Counted from the stretch's first letter, positions 8,602 to 17,241 are shown. The stretch is 31,240 bases of DNA from an uncultured Prevotella sp. (GCA_900557255.1 USSA01000019.1:1-31240), one strand, 5' to 3'. Translations and numbers: made by a program. The notes: generated by a model from the letters alone, not told the origin.

Positions 8602-8636
8602 GCATTCATAACGCAAAGTAAAAAAGGAAACGAAAC

Positions 8637-8783
8637 ATGGCTGATAATTTTTTGGAGCGTCATCGCGAAGAATACGAAATACGCAAGGCTGCATGGCTCA
8701 AGAAGAAGAAACTATTCATGAAGTCAGGCAAGAAACAGAAGCCCCAGACACAGATGCCACGTCCTGAAGACGAAGCGTTATAA
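8637..8783 (+). CDS. Small basic protein (48 aa)
   Basis: A short frame (MADNFLERHREEYEIRKAAW then lysine-rich) lies 35 bp after the DUF4270 stop and before a strong terminator. AAAAAGGAAACG upstream is a fair ribosome binding site. The N-terminal half looks like an amphipathic charged helix. The second half is KKKK, GKKQK and a Pro/Gln-rich tail ending EDEAL. It could contact nucleic acid, but no family or function is recognised. I have a general recollection of similar short proteins in Bacteroidota, which I cannot verify here. Confidence 0.65.
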   Translation: MADNFLERHREEYEIRKAAWLKKKKLFMKSGKKQKPQTQMPRPEDEAL

Positions 8784-8812
8784 ACACGAAAATATTCAGA
8801 ATCCTGAGAAAG

Positions 8813-8858
8813 AGGGTGTATCATAAAGCATTTGAATGTTTATGATACACCCTTTTTA
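8813..8858 (+). terminator. Rho-independent terminator of the GT5/DUF4270 operon
   Basis: A perfect 15-bp stem (AGGGTGTATCATAAA, 8813-8827, with 8839-8853) has a small loop and is followed by a T run. It closes the 6311-8783 operon. Confidence 0.9.
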
Positions 8859-8933
8859 CTTTGCCGGTTAATCCTTAAAAACCGCCGCATAAGTACGATA
8901 AAAGCCATTTAATACAAAATAAAGCAAAATTAA

Positions 8934-8965
8934 TTTGGAATTTACCCATTTTTTTTATATCTTTG
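8934..8965 (+). promoter_or_regulatory. Consensus promoter of a non-coding transcript
   Basis: TTTG at 8934-8937, exactly 20 bp, then TATCTTTG at 8958-8965: a full match to the Bacteroidota housekeeping promoter. The start of transcription is expected near 8970. No gene follows on this strand. Confidence 0.8.
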
Positions 8966-8970
8966 CATTG

Positions 8971-9270
8971 TAAATTAAAAGTATTTTATATTAAACAGAC
9001 AAAAAGCAATAAAATAAAAATAATCAAGATATTAGTAGAGATACTGATCTATGGGTTTAACTTTTCTAAGAACTTGCATTTAAGGATACAAGATATTTGC
9101 AGGATACAAGTTACTTGCAATATATGAGATACTTGGTTTATGTTTATAGATAATGGAGAAATTACTCTCATAAAGAATTTGTTTTTAAGTTTAAACAAAA
9201 ATGCTAAAGTTAGATGTTAGTAATTATAAGTCCCCGTAGTGACCGTGAGGCTACTGCGGGGACGCTTTTT
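8971..9270 (+). ncRNA. Candidate stand-alone small RNA (about 300 nt)
   Basis: The stretch from 8784 to 9350 has no credible gene; the longest ATG frames on the + strand are about 10 codons (for example 9051 and 9202). It does hold a consensus promoter and, about 300 nt later, a strong GC-rich terminator. In between is AU-rich sequence with internal repeats: GGATACAAG at 9084-9092 and 9102-9110, and TTGCA at 9074, 9097 and 9115. CAAG/CTTG and TTGCA/TGCAA pairs could fold. I cannot match it to tmRNA, RNase P, SRP or a known riboswitch; a 6S-like role is possible but unsupported. The ends are estimates from promoter and terminator positions. Confidence 0.55.
9230..9270 (+). terminator. Strong terminator of the candidate small RNA
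   Basis: GTCCCCG pairs with CGGGGAC, and the stem continues inward through AGT/ACT with G-U pairs to CC/GG around a GTGA loop. Five T residues follow. No coding gene lies immediately upstream. Confidence 0.9.
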
Positions 9271-9291
9271 CAATTTATACTATATAGAAAC

Positions 9292-9322
9292 AAAAAGGGC
9301 AAGACCAGAGATGGCCTTGCCC
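9292..9322 (-). terminator. Terminator of the outer-membrane barrel gene
   Basis: Read on the - strand, GGGCAAG ... CTTGCCC (9316-9322 with 9297-9303) is followed by TTTTT. It lies 29 bp past the stop of the gene at 9351 and faces the small-RNA terminator. Confidence 0.85.
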
Positions 9323-9350
9323 AATCTATTTTTATAACTCTTTATCAATA

Positions 9351-10160
9351 TTATAAGATTCTACCTGTAAGAGAGAACTTCAAAACAGGATAAACCTTCA
9401 AGTCTTTTACGAACTTAGAGAGATCATCCTCGCCAGCATCTTCCAATGCCTTATTGATATCTATCTCGTTACCATTCTGGTAAACCTTGAGCTTGCCCAT
9501 GAACTGGCAACCCAACTCAAAGCGGCAACCGATACGGTTCTTAGGAACCAGACGACCGAAACCTAAACCAAGGTATGGACGAACATTCTTGCAACGGATA
9601 TCGCCCTGAAGGTTATAGTTCTCATCGAGCTCCAAGTTGTAACCACCCAGGTTAGCTGATAAAGCCTTACGGAACTGACTCTCCAAGTTTGGATTATCTT
9701 TCAAGTGTCTATTAGAGAAGTCACGAAGTTCATCGCAAGAACCAGTAACCTCGGCTATCTTCTCACCCCCAATAGACAAACCAGCAGCGATAAAGAACTT
9801 GCTGCCACCACCGAATGGATAGAGATTAGCCTTTACATTAAAGGTTGTACGATCGAAAGCACCTTCTGCATGAATAGTTGCACTGGGTGGATAATTAACT
9901 CCAGATACTTGTGGCAAAGACCTAGTATCAACATCTACATCCAAATCACCAGACAGTTTGAAAGAAGGCATGATGTTCACACCTGCTTCAACCTCAAGGA
10001 AGTTAGTAACAGGAGCAGCCACACCAACACTAATACCCTCGGTACCTGCACCCACGTTAAGACCTACATGGTTAAAGATACCACGCTTGTAATCGCTCTG
10101 TGCCATTACGCTTCCAACACCAGCAAGCAGAAGAACTGCCATCATCATTAATTTCTTCAT
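9351..10160 (-). CDS. Outer-membrane beta-barrel protein
   Basis: A 269-residue secreted protein. It has a classical signal peptide (MKKLMMMAVLLLAGVGSVMA, cleavage before Gln21). Alternating hydrophobic/polar strands follow (GLNVGAGTEGISVGVAAPV, FLEVEAGVNIMPSF, FFIAAGLSIGG, VRPYLGLGFGRLV, CRFELGCQFMG), and it ends in a terminal strand FSLTGRIL. This is the layout of a small porin-like outer-membrane barrel. The function is unknown. It has its own promoter and terminator, so it is monocistronic. Confidence 0.82.
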   Translation of the reverse strand: MKKLMMMAVLLLAGVGSVMAQSDYKRGIFNHVGLNVGAGTEGISVGVAAPVTNFLEVEAGVNIMPSFKLSGDLDVDVDTRSLPQVSGVNYPPSATIHAEGAFDRTTFNVKANLYPFGGGSKFFIAAGLSIGGEKIAEVTGSCDELRDFSNRHLKDNPNLESQFRKALSANLGGYNLELDENYNLQGDIRCKNVRPYLGLGFGRLVPKNRIGCRFELGCQFMGKLKVYQNGNEIDINKALEDAGEDDLSKFVKDLKVYPVLKFSLTGRIL

Positions 10161-10222
10161 AATCGTTCTGTTTATAAGTTAAATATTAAACTCTTTTTTG
10201 CATATCGTTCGTAAATATGCTA

Positions 10223-10254
10223 CAAATATAAACAAAAGTTACAAGAAGAACAAA
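10223..10254 (-). promoter_or_regulatory. Promoter of the outer-membrane barrel gene
   Basis: On the - strand, TTTG (10251-10254), 20 bp, TATATTTG (10223-10230): a full match to the Bacteroidota consensus, about 63 bp upstream of the start codon. Confidence 0.8.
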
Positions 10255-10269
10255 TAATTACATAAAAAA

Positions 10270-10306
10270 TTAAGACTCTTTAGTACTTTAGCATACTAAA
10301 GAGCCC
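10270..10306 (-). terminator. Terminator downstream of the UvrD/PcrA helicase gene
   Basis: On the - strand, CTCTTTAGTA (10294-10303) and TACTAAAGAG (10276-10285) form a 10-bp stem with a short loop, followed by CTTAATTTTTT. It lies about 40 bp past the helicase stop. Confidence 0.8.
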
Positions 10307-10344
10307 TAATATATTATTAAAAACGCAAAATCAGACTACTAAAC

Positions 10345-12909
10345 TTAATCTACTACCGTAAACTTGGCATATTTCAGCAGAAGCTGTTTGGTGCCAGAAT
10401 GAACGAACTCCACCGTAGCCTTCGTATTCTCACCAGTACCTTCAATCTTCAATACCGTTCCCCGTCCAAAACGCTGATGTTCAATCTTCATTCCCTCCTG
10501 CAAACCGCAAGAAGAACTGCCTGAAGCTGTAGAAGAAGAAACTGATGCTGCAGAAGATCCAGTACCGCGAGAAGCAGGATGAGAAGAATGCGTCTCCATG
10601 TAACGCTTAGCTGCATTCAGCGCTCTAACAGACTTGAAATTGCCTTCAGAGAGAGATGAGCGTCCGGAAACAGACGAGCGTCCGGAAGTATGTGAAGTCT
10701 CCGGTTCATCATCAAAGAGAGAAGGCTTAGGATCTGCTACAAACTGCGATGCTACCGGTTTAGAATTCTGATACCTGCTACTGTATCTAGGCTGCTCAGC
10801 ATCCTCCCACGGTCTGCGAGGACGTTGCGCTCTCGCCCACTCCGGCTGGTCAGACATCAAATCAGCTCTGGAGCCAAACATCGAACCAGACCTTGAACCA
10901 AGCCTTGATTCAGACATAGAGCCAAACAAGCTTCCACCAGCCTCATCCAGGCAATCAATCAACTTGCCGTCAATCTCATCGATAAACCGACTCGGATTAT
11001 CAAACTCCATCTTGCCATATCGCCAGCGGTTCTTGGCGTTCGTCAGGATACAATGTTTCTCAGCTCGAGTAATGGCAACGTAAAGCAATCTCCGTTCCTC
11101 CTCCAGTTCTCGGAGCGAAGCAGCAGAAAGAGGACTTGGGAAGATATTCTCTTCCAAACCAACCACGAAGACCGTAGGAAACTCCAGACCCTTGGCAGCA
11201 TGAACCGTCATCAGAGAAACACGAGGTTCATCCTTATCACCATCGCTGTCAGCATCGGTAAGCAGCGCCACATCCTGCAGATAATCCTTCAGGAAGAGTT
11301 GATCGAACCTACCCTCTTCACGGCATTCCTCCACAAAAGCAGACATACCGCTCAAGAATTCCTCCAGGTTCTCCTGACGTGCCAGATCATCGGCATCCTT
11401 GCCCGACATGATATCCTGACTGATACCACTCTCCTTGATAATGGCATCACCCAATTCATAGACATCCGTAGTTTGAGCCCGTTCGATAAACGAAGAAATC
11501 AGCAATCTGAAGGTTTCCAGCTTGTTCATCGCACCCTTGTTTACAGCCAGTCCATACTGCTCAGGGGCACCGATTACCTCCCAGAAACTCACCTGGTTCT
11601 GATGGGCACAGTCAGCAATCTTCAGCACCGTAGTAGCCCCTATTCCTCGTGCCGGATAGTTGATGATACGCTTGATAGCCTCTTCATCATCCGGATTCGC
11701 CACCAGACGGAAATAAGCTATGATGTCCTTGATTTCCTTGCGCTGGTAGAAACTCAGTCCGCCATAAATGCGATAAGGAATCCCCTGCTTTCTGAACTCC
11801 TCCTCGAAGCTGCGGCTCTGGGCATTGGTGCGGTAGAGAATGGCAAAATCACTATACTGGCAGCCATCCTCGCGCCGGATACGCTTCACGTCCTTCGCCA
11901 CAATCGCCGCCTCTTCCTTGTCGCTGTAAGCAGGCTTATACTGAATCTTCTCGCCCTTCGCATTCTCGCTGAACACATCCTTAGGAATCTGGTTGCGGTT
12001 ATGCTTGATCAGACTGTTAGCCGCCTCAACGATGGTCTGGGTAGAGCGGTAGTTCTGTTCCAGTTTGAAGAGACGCGTGCCCTGAAACTGGCGCTGATAG
12101 TTGAGAATATTATCGATATTGGCACCACGGAAACTATAGATACTCTGCGAGTCATCACCCACGGCACAAACACGCTGCTTCTCCTGACAGAGTTGCATGA
12201 CGATAGACATCTGAACGTGGTTGGTATCCTGATACTCATCCACCAGGACATAATCGAAGCGGGCGGCATATTTGTGGCGAATATCCTCATGCTCCCTGAA
12301 GAGCTGATAGGTAAGCGTCAGCAAATCATCGAAATCCATGGCATTAGCCTGCTTGCAGCGCTGCACGTAAGCCACGAAAATCTTACCAACCTCAGGCATC
12401 TGCGCACGCTTGTTCTGCTCGAAGATAGCCGCATCACTCTCATAAGCCGCAGCACTCATCAGGTTGTTCTTCGCCATCGAAATCTTGGCATGAACGGCAG
12501 CAGGCTTATACTTCTTATCATCCAGCCCCATCTCCTTCACTATCGCCTTGATCAGCGAGCGCGAGTCACTTTCGTCATAAATGGTAAAGTTGTTGTTGAA
12601 GCCGATATGCTCAGCCTCCGCTCTCAGGATTCGGGAGAAGATGCTATGGAAGGTACCCATATAGAGATGCTGGGCGAGATCATTTCCCACCAGTTTTCCG
12701 ATACGTTCCTTCATCTCTCTTGCCGCCTTGTTGGTAAAGGTGAGCGCCATGATGCTCCAGGGTTTCATGCCCTGGCTCAGGAGATAAGCTATTTTATAAG
12801 TAAGCACACGCGTTTTACCCGAACCTGCACCGGCTATCACCAGTGAAGGTCCGTCAATATATTCTACCGCAGCACGCTGCGCTTCGTTCAAGTCTTTCAG
12901 TAAATCCAT
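10345..12909 (-). CDS. UvrD/PcrA-type ATP-dependent DNA helicase
   Basis: An 854-residue superfamily 1A 3'-5' DNA helicase for repair and removal of replication blocks. All core motifs are visible: Q-motif LNEAQRAAV (about 7-15), Walker A GAGSGKT (27-33), DEYQDTN (224-230), QNYRST, VHAAKGLEFPTVFVVGLEE, and LLYVAITRAEK. The C-terminal region first has a low-complexity Ser/Arg linker with repeated GS(M/R)FGS-type units. It ends in a small Tudor-like module (IEHQRFGRGTVLKIEGTGE) typical of PcrA. Whether to call it uvrD or pcrA is a naming choice. mtgA lies 82 bp upstream on the same strand. Confidence 0.96.
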   Translation of the reverse strand: MDLLKDLNEAQRAAVEYIDGPSLVIAGAGSGKTRVLTYKIAYLLSQGMKPWSIMALTFTNKAAREMKERIGKLVGNDLAQHLYMGTFHSIFSRILRAEAEHIGFNNNFTIYDESDSRSLIKAIVKEMGLDDKKYKPAAVHAKISMAKNNLMSAAAYESDAAIFEQNKRAQMPEVGKIFVAYVQRCKQANAMDFDDLLTLTYQLFREHEDIRHKYAARFDYVLVDEYQDTNHVQMSIVMQLCQEKQRVCAVGDDSQSIYSFRGANIDNILNYQRQFQGTRLFKLEQNYRSTQTIVEAANSLIKHNRNQIPKDVFSENAKGEKIQYKPAYSDKEEAAIVAKDVKRIRREDGCQYSDFAILYRTNAQSRSFEEEFRKQGIPYRIYGGLSFYQRKEIKDIIAYFRLVANPDDEEAIKRIINYPARGIGATTVLKIADCAHQNQVSFWEVIGAPEQYGLAVNKGAMNKLETFRLLISSFIERAQTTDVYELGDAIIKESGISQDIMSGKDADDLARQENLEEFLSGMSAFVEECREEGRFDQLFLKDYLQDVALLTDADSDGDKDEPRVSLMTVHAAKGLEFPTVFVVGLEENIFPSPLSAASLRELEEERRLLYVAITRAEKHCILTNAKNRWRYGKMEFDNPSRFIDEIDGKLIDCLDEAGGSLFGSMSESRLGSRSGSMFGSRADLMSDQPEWARAQRPRRPWEDAEQPRYSSRYQNSKPVASQFVADPKPSLFDDEPETSHTSGRSSVSGRSSLSEGNFKSVRALNAAKRYMETHSSHPASRGTGSSAASVSSSTASGSSSCGLQEGMKIEHQRFGRGTVLKIEGTGENTKATVEFVHSGTKQLLLKYAKFTVVD

Positions 12910-12951
12910 GAATCAATATTTGAGGCAAAAAACTATTTTAAGGTCACCCCT

Positions 12952-12986
12952 ATCAACTATAAACTATAAACTATAAACTATCAACT
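12952..12986. repeat. AACTATA heptamer tract between mtgA and the helicase gene
   Basis: Four to five AACTATA/AACTATC heptamers in tandem. The sequence matches the arm of the palindromic elements at 22918-22973 and 30729-30800 but without a second inverted arm here. Confidence 0.75.
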
Positions 12987-12991
12987 AAGTA

Positions 12992-13726
12992 TTACTTCCC
13001 CCTATATCCTCCCACAGCAGTGCCTGGGTCGAAATCTTCGCCCTCACGAGGGAAGGTAGGGATAAATCTCATCTGATGTTCTATCTGTCGCTGGCGCTTC
13101 TTCATATAAGCGCTAGGATGCAGCGAACTGAATTTGCGCGGATTAGGAAGCGTAGCTGCTATCAGCGCACACTCGCCACGAAACAGATCTTTCGCTTTCT
13201 TGTCGAAATGATATTCTGCAACCGCATCCACACCATAGATACCCGGTCCCATCTCAATGCTGTTGAGATAAACCTCCATGATACGCTGCTTGCTCCACAT
13301 CATTTCGATGAGGAAGGTAAAGTAGACTTCAAATCCCTTGCGGGTCCATGAACGGCCAGGCCACAGGAAGACATTCTTAGCAGTCTGCTGACTGATGGTA
13401 CTGGCTCCATGCACCTTTCCACCACGTGCATTATTCTTCGCCGCACTCTCGATGGCATTGAAGTCGAAACCGTGATGCTTCAGGAATCTCGCATCTTCGC
13501 TCGCCATCACTGCCACTGGCATGTGAGGCGAAATCTTATCCATCGAAACCCAATGATGATGCATGGTAATACTCTCACCATCAGCTACTTGCTGAAAGCA
13601 TCTGATTATCATCAGAGGAGTGACATATACAGGAATGAACCTATATGCCACTACAGCAAGAATGGTGGTACTGAAAAACAGCACCACCACCCATTTTACT
13701 ATATTCTTGATTTTCTTCAAAATCAT
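12992..13726 (-). CDS. mtgA: Monofunctional biosynthetic peptidoglycan transglycosylase
   Basis: A 244-residue GT51 enzyme that polymerises lipid II into glycan strands. One N-terminal membrane anchor (about residues 10-30) places the catalytic domain in the periplasm. Family motifs are [15 protein letters not shown] with catalytic Glu77, [15 protein letters not shown] (about 107-121), [13 protein letters not shown] [11 protein letters not shown] and [13 protein letters not shown]. No transpeptidase domain follows, so it is MtgA rather than a class A PBP. It lies 37 bp downstream of the OmpA-family gene, and co-transcription is likely. Confidence 0.95.
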   Translation of the reverse strand: MILKKIKNIVKWVVVLFFSTTILAVVAYRFIPVYVTPLMIIRCFQQVADGESITMHHHWVSMDKISPHMPVAVMASEDARFLKHHGFDFNAIESAAKNNARGGKVHGASTISQQTAKNVFLWPGRSWTRKGFEVYFTFLIEMMWSKQRIMEVYLNSIEMGPGIYGVDAVAEYHFDKKAKDLFRGECALIAATLPNPRKFSSLHPSAYMKKRQRQIEHQMRFIPTFPREGEDFDPGTAVGGYRGK

Positions 13727-13763
13727 ATATTTAGTTTTTTCCCTTCCGGGAGCATGAAAGTTA

Positions 13764-14453
13764 TTACTTCAATGTACCATTGTTGGCTGCGTTAACCATA
13801 GCCTGGCTAGCATACATATAGACCTCTACACGACGGTTCTGGGCACAAGCAGCAGTAGTATTAACAACAGGGTTAGCAGAACCAAAACCCTGAACATTCT
13901 TTACCTGACGGCTGGTAACACCGCAAGAAGCGAGATAGTTGTAAACAGCCTCTGCACGCTTCTGGCTCAATGGCAGGTTGATGCCATCATTACCTGTAGC
14001 ATCGGTATAACCCTGGATAGAAACCTCGCAGTCGGTATTGTTCTTCAATACACCGGCAAACTGAGCCAAATCAGTCTTTGCGCTGCTGCTGAGAGTAGAA
14101 CCATTAGTTGGGAAGAGGATACCAGAAGCAAATGTTACCTTAACGGCAGACAAGCCATTGGCATCTTTTACAGTCTCAACCTGTGCATTCTTCACCTGTT
14201 CAGCCTCAGCCTTCACCTTATCCATGTGCTTTCCGATGAGGTTACCAGCACCGCCACCAACAGCTGCACCGATAGCAGCACCTACGAGAGCACCTGTACC
14301 ACGATGGCTATTGTTGAGCAATCCACCAACGAGAGCACCCAGAGCTGCACCTGAACCGGCACCTACAGCTGTACCAGTCTTCTGATTGGTTCCACAACTT
14401 GAGAAAAGCAAGCACAAAGAGAGGCCTGCAACTGCAAAATTAGTCTTTTCCAT
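13764..14453 (-). CDS. OmpA-family lipoprotein with glycine zipper
   Basis: Translation most likely starts at 14453 ([20 protein letters not shown]), with AGGAG 8-12 bp upstream; the longer frame to 14678 crosses the promoter and is not coding. Cys20 in LFSSC is a lipobox. A glycine-zipper stretch follows (about 29-73, [12 protein letters not shown] and [15 protein letters not shown]). The C-terminal OmpA-like peptidoglycan-binding domain has [23 protein letters not shown] and NRRVEVYMY. The 229-residue protein should anchor an outer-membrane lipoprotein to the cell wall. It heads a possible operon with mtgA and the helicase gene. Confidence 0.9.
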   Translation of the reverse strand: MEKTNFAVAGLSLCLLFSSCGTNQKTGTAVGAGSGAALGALVGGLLNNSHRGTGALVGAAIGAAVGGGAGNLIGKHMDKVKAEAEQVKNAQVETVKDANGLSAVKVTFASGILFPTNGSTLSSSAKTDLAQFAGVLKNNTDCEVSIQGYTDATGNDGINLPLSQKRAEAVYNYLASCGVTSRQVKNVQGFGSANPVVNTTAACAQNRRVEVYMYASQAMVNAANNGTLK

Positions 14454-14486
14454 TTTAAAATCTCCTATATTTATGTTATTTAATTG

Positions 14487-14494
14487 CAAAGATA
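14487..14494 (-). promoter_or_regulatory. -7 box of the OmpA-family lipoprotein gene
   Basis: On the - strand TATCTTTG followed by CA, 34 bp upstream of the ATG. No TTTG is seen at the expected -33 position, which is instead overlapped by a dyad at 14504-14518. Confidence 0.65.
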
Positions 14495-14503
14495 ACTCTT
14501 TTT

Positions 14504-14518
14504 TCTCCATAATGGAGA
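14504..14518. promoter_or_regulatory. 15-bp dyad, possible operator
   Basis: TCTCCAT-A-ATGGAGA is a perfect 7+1+7 dyad covering the -33 region of the leftward promoter and lying just upstream of a rightward -7-like box (14538-14545). It is a plausible binding site for a dimeric regulator of the divergent pair. No regulator is identified. Confidence 0.4.
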
Positions 14519-14537
14519 GTTTTCTAATATTTTTTTG

Positions 14538-14545
14538 TATTTTTG
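14538..14545 (+). promoter_or_regulatory. Possible -7 box of proS
   Basis: TATTTTTG followed by CA matches TAnnTTTG. It implies a leader of about 190 nt before the proS ATG at 14742. The leader contains inverted CTGCAG segments near 14635 and 14657 and a long AU-rich end; no known riboswitch or T-box was recognised. Confidence 0.4.
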
Positions 14546-14741
14546 CATGCAAATTTAAGGGTATTTGTCGAAATAGAGCTAGGAAATCACCTATTTGGGG
14601 GTGGAAAATCCCTAAAAGTAGAATTTCAGACACCTGCAGACATGTGAACTGTCGGCTGCAGATGATGAAGGGGCTCATGCTTATACCTTAATATATAAAC
14701 AACAGAAGAAATAAAAAACAAAATAAATAGAAAAAAGCAAT

Positions 14742-16223
14742 ATGGCTAAAGAACTCAAGAATTTAACCAAGCGCGCTGACAACTACAGTCAGTGGTACAA
14801 TGATTTGGTAGTAAAGGCTGATCTCGCTGAGTTGTCACCAGTTCGTGGTTGTATGATTATCAAACCATACGGTTACGCTATCTGGGAGAAGATGCAGCAG
14901 CAGCTCGACAAGATGTTTAAGCAGACAGGTGTACAGAACGCATACTTCCCTCTCCTCATCCCGAAGAGTTTCTTCTCTCGTGAGGCTGAGCACGTGGCAG
15001 GTTTCGCCAAGGAGTGTGCCGTAGTTACCCACTACCGTCTCCGTTCTACAGAGGATGGCAAAGAGGTTGAGGTTGATCCTAACGCAAAGCTCGATGAGGA
15101 GCTTATCATCCGTCCTACTTCTGAGACCATCATCTGGAACACCTATAAGAACTGGATCCATTCATGGCGTGATCTTCCTATCCTCTGCAACCAGTGGTGT
15201 AACGTAATGCGTTGGGAGATGCGTACCCGTCCATTCCTCCGTACCTCTGAGTTCCTCTGGCAGGAGGGTCATACAGCTCATGCTACCAAGGAAGAGGCTG
15301 AAGCAAAGGCTCAGGAGATGCTCAAGGTTTACGCTGATTTTGCAGAGAACTACATGGGCGTTCCTGTATTGCAGGGTGTGAAGAGTGAGACTGAGCGTTT
15401 CGCCGGTGCCCTGAACACTTATACCATCGAGGCAATGATGCAGGATGGCAAGGCTCTCCAGAGCGGTACTTCTCACTTCCTGGGTCAGAACTTCGCCAAG
15501 AGTTTCGACGTAACATACTTGAACAAGGAGAACAAGCCTGAGTATGTATGGGCTACTTCATGGGGTGTTTCTACCCGATTGATGGGTGCCCTCATCATGG
15601 TTCACAGCGATGACAACGGTCTCGTATTGCCTCCAAAGCTGGCTCCTATCCAGGTGGTTATCATCCCTATCAACAAGGGCGACGAGCAGTTGGCTCAGAT
15701 TACAGCCAAGTTGCAGCCAGTCATCGACCAGTTCCGTGAGCTCGGCATCACTGTGAAATATGATGACAATACAGCTAAACGTCCTGGCTTCAAGTTTGCT
15801 GACTACGAGTTGAAGGGTGTTCCTGTTCGTCTGGCTATGGGTGGACGTGACTTGGAGAACAACACCATCGAAATCATGCGTCGTGATACATTGGAGAAGG
15901 AGAACGTAAGCTTCGACGGCATCGTAGAGCGCGTAAAGAATATGTTGGAAGACATCCAGAAGAATATCTTCGAGAAGGCTCGTGCTTACCGTGATGCTCA
16001 CGTTTACGAGTGCGACAACTACGAGGAGTTCAAGGAGCGTGTGAAGGACGGTGGTTTCTTCCTCTGCCATTGGGACGGTACAGCCGAGACCGAGGCTAAG
16101 ATCAAGGAAGAGACTCAGGCTACCATCCGCTGCGTGCCTTTCGCTTACGAGCAGACTTCAGGTGTAGATATGGTAAGCGGCAAGCCAGCCGTAGCCCGTG
16201 TCATCATCGCAAGAAGCTATTAA
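14742..16223 (+). CDS. proS: Prolyl-tRNA synthetase (archaeal/eukaryotic-like type)
   Basis: A 493-residue class II aminoacyl-tRNA synthetase that charges tRNA-Pro. It begins with the [16 protein letters not shown] block typical of the short archaeal/eukaryotic-like ProRS. Then follow [10 protein letters not shown], the [16 protein letters not shown] motif 2 region, [16 protein letters not shown], and motif 3-like [20 protein letters not shown]. There is no inserted editing domain of the bacterial ProRS type. The C-terminal anticodon-binding part and zinc-domain-like end ([17 protein letters not shown] to ARSY) are complete. Bacteroidota generally carry this type. It is followed by a moderate hairpin. 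Confidence 0.97.
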   Translation: MAKELKNLTKRADNYSQWYNDLVVKADLAELSPVRGCMIIKPYGYAIWEKMQQQLDKMFKQTGVQNAYFPLLIPKSFFSREAEHVAGFAKECAVVTHYRLRSTEDGKEVEVDPNAKLDEELIIRPTSETIIWNTYKNWIHSWRDLPILCNQWCNVMRWEMRTRPFLRTSEFLWQEGHTAHATKEEAEAKAQEMLKVYADFAENYMGVPVLQGVKSETERFAGALNTYTIEAMMQDGKALQSGTSHFLGQNFAKSFDVTYLNKENKPEYVWATSWGVSTRLMGALIMVHSDDNGLVLPPKLAPIQVVIIPINKGDEQLAQITAKLQPVIDQFRELGITVKYDDNTAKRPGFKFADYELKGVPVRLAMGGRDLENNTIEIMRRDTLEKENVSFDGIVERVKNMLEDIQKNIFEKARAYRDAHVYECDNYEEFKERVKDGGFFLCHWDGTAETEAKIKEETQATIRCVPFAYEQTSGVDMVSGKPAVARVIIARSY

Positions 16224-16231
16224 TCATCTCC

Positions 16232-16256
16232 GGTGTCGGGAGTTCATCCTGACACC
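16232..16256 (+). terminator. Hairpin after proS
   Basis: GGTGTCGGGA pairs with TCCTGACACC (one G-U) around a 5-nt loop. No proper T tract follows (ATTATATATTT), so termination may be partial and could allow read-through into the next gene. Confidence 0.55.
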
Positions 16257-16270
16257 ATTATATATTTAAT

Positions 16271-16675
16271 ATGAGGCAGTTGATACTTTACATCATTTTT
16301 CTGATGTCCATGGTCTTCGCAGGCTATGGAGAGGTATCTGCTGCCTCTGTTTCTTATACCTCCGACGCTCTTCCAAAGAAGGATAAGCTGACTAAGGTAG
16401 AGTACGACCAGTGCCAAAGTGATGCCCAGCTGGAGAATGCTTCCGAGCTCGCCTATCGCATTTGCAGCAGTCGTCCGCAGCGCTTATTGCCTAGTGGTAA
16501 TATGCAGGGAAATCAATCGGCAAGTAGATTGCTTTCTTATAAATTTCATTTATTATTCACCCTTTTATCCGCTATAGATGGTGCGATGGAGCCTTTCCGT
16601 CAGGAGACCGCCCCTATCCACTTTGATGTCGCCAGCAAATATTATGTCATTTGCCTGCGGCGTCTCCTCTGTTAG
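16271..16675 (+). CDS. Hypothetical secreted protein (134 aa)
   Basis: The N-terminus MRQLILYIIFLMSMVFAGYG forms a signal peptide with likely cleavage around residue 24 (VSA-A). After a Ser/Lys-rich stretch comes ELAYRICSSRPQRLLPSGNM, a Cys/Arg/Pro cluster that looks like a short conserved motif. Cysteines also occur near the middle and at the C-terminus (YYVICLRRLLC). It should be exported. I recognise no named domain. The frame is in the same direction as proS and starts 47 bp after it. It could be a remnant or a lineage-specific small protein. Confidence 0.55.
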   Translation: MRQLILYIIFLMSMVFAGYGEVSAASVSYTSDALPKKDKLTKVEYDQCQSDAQLENASELAYRICSSRPQRLLPSGNMQGNQSASRLLSYKFHLLFTLLSAIDGAMEPFRQETAPIHFDVASKYYVICLRRLLC

Positions 16676-16822
16676 CGCTTGTTTTTCTCTTATATACATA
16701 ATATATCATATCGTTTGTCGCATCATCTCTTCAAGATGCGATAAGGATTATCACACCCCTATCATAACAAAAAAACAGTACAATATATATATTCATTTAA
16801 GATAAAAACAAGCAATAAGATT

Positions 16823-17218
16823 ATGGCAAAGATCAATCATATAGAAATGGGTGAAGACGTAATGGCACTCAATGACGTACAGGTAAAGAAGGGTTTCATG
16901 GGTTGGAGCGTCAAGCTCACCTACAAGCCAACACAGAGCAAGATCCAGATCATGGAGAAGGAATATACTGCTGAGGACGGAAAGAAGCTTCAGAACATCC
17001 TCACTGCAGCTCCTACAGAAGTGGAAAATGCCATCAGCAAGTTCCCGGTTTCAGCCATCAGCATGGGCAACTTCAAGTTGCAGGCATGTCTTTCTGACGA
17101 TTCTCAGTTTGCTGCCCTCCAACTCCTCGCCTACAAGGATTTCGGCTACAAGCCTGTTACCGACATGAAGGTTTATACCGGTAGAACTGCCGAAGTATTC
17201 TCCAGACTGTTCGCATAG
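16823..17218 (+). CDS. Hypothetical protein (131 aa)
   Basis: A soluble, charged 131-residue protein beginning MAKINHIEMGEDVMALNDVQ with no signal peptide. It contains WSVKLTYKPTQSKIQIMEKE, a lysine-rich helix (AEDGKKLQNIL), and a C-terminal YKPVTDMKVYTGRTAEVFSR. Codon use resembles the neighbouring proS, so it is probably expressed. I recognise no family. It is followed by strong hairpins at 17249-17269 and 17283-17316 and lies just outside the accessory cassette. Confidence 0.7.
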   Translation: MAKINHIEMGEDVMALNDVQVKKGFMGWSVKLTYKPTQSKIQIMEKEYTAEDGKKLQNILTAAPTEVENAISKFPVSAISMGNFKLQACLSDDSQFAALQLLAYKDFGYKPVTDMKVYTGRTAEVFSRLFA

Positions 17219-17241
17219 TAACGATAGATAACTATCAGATA

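Noticed and set aside
11053..12846. A 597-codon open frame on the + strand opposite the UvrD/PcrA helicase gene
   Set aside because: It is the antisense shadow of a clearly conserved helicase; its translation shows no domain and reflects the codon bias of the real gene.
14454..14678. N-terminal extension of the OmpA-family lipoprotein
   Set aside because: It spans the -7 box and dyad; a lipoprotein signal and AGGAG support the start at 14453.
16718..16741. TCGCATC/GATGCGA hairpin as a terminator before the 131-aa protein gene
   Set aside because: The stem is perfect (7 bp) but no T tract follows, and it could equally lie in the leader of the next gene.
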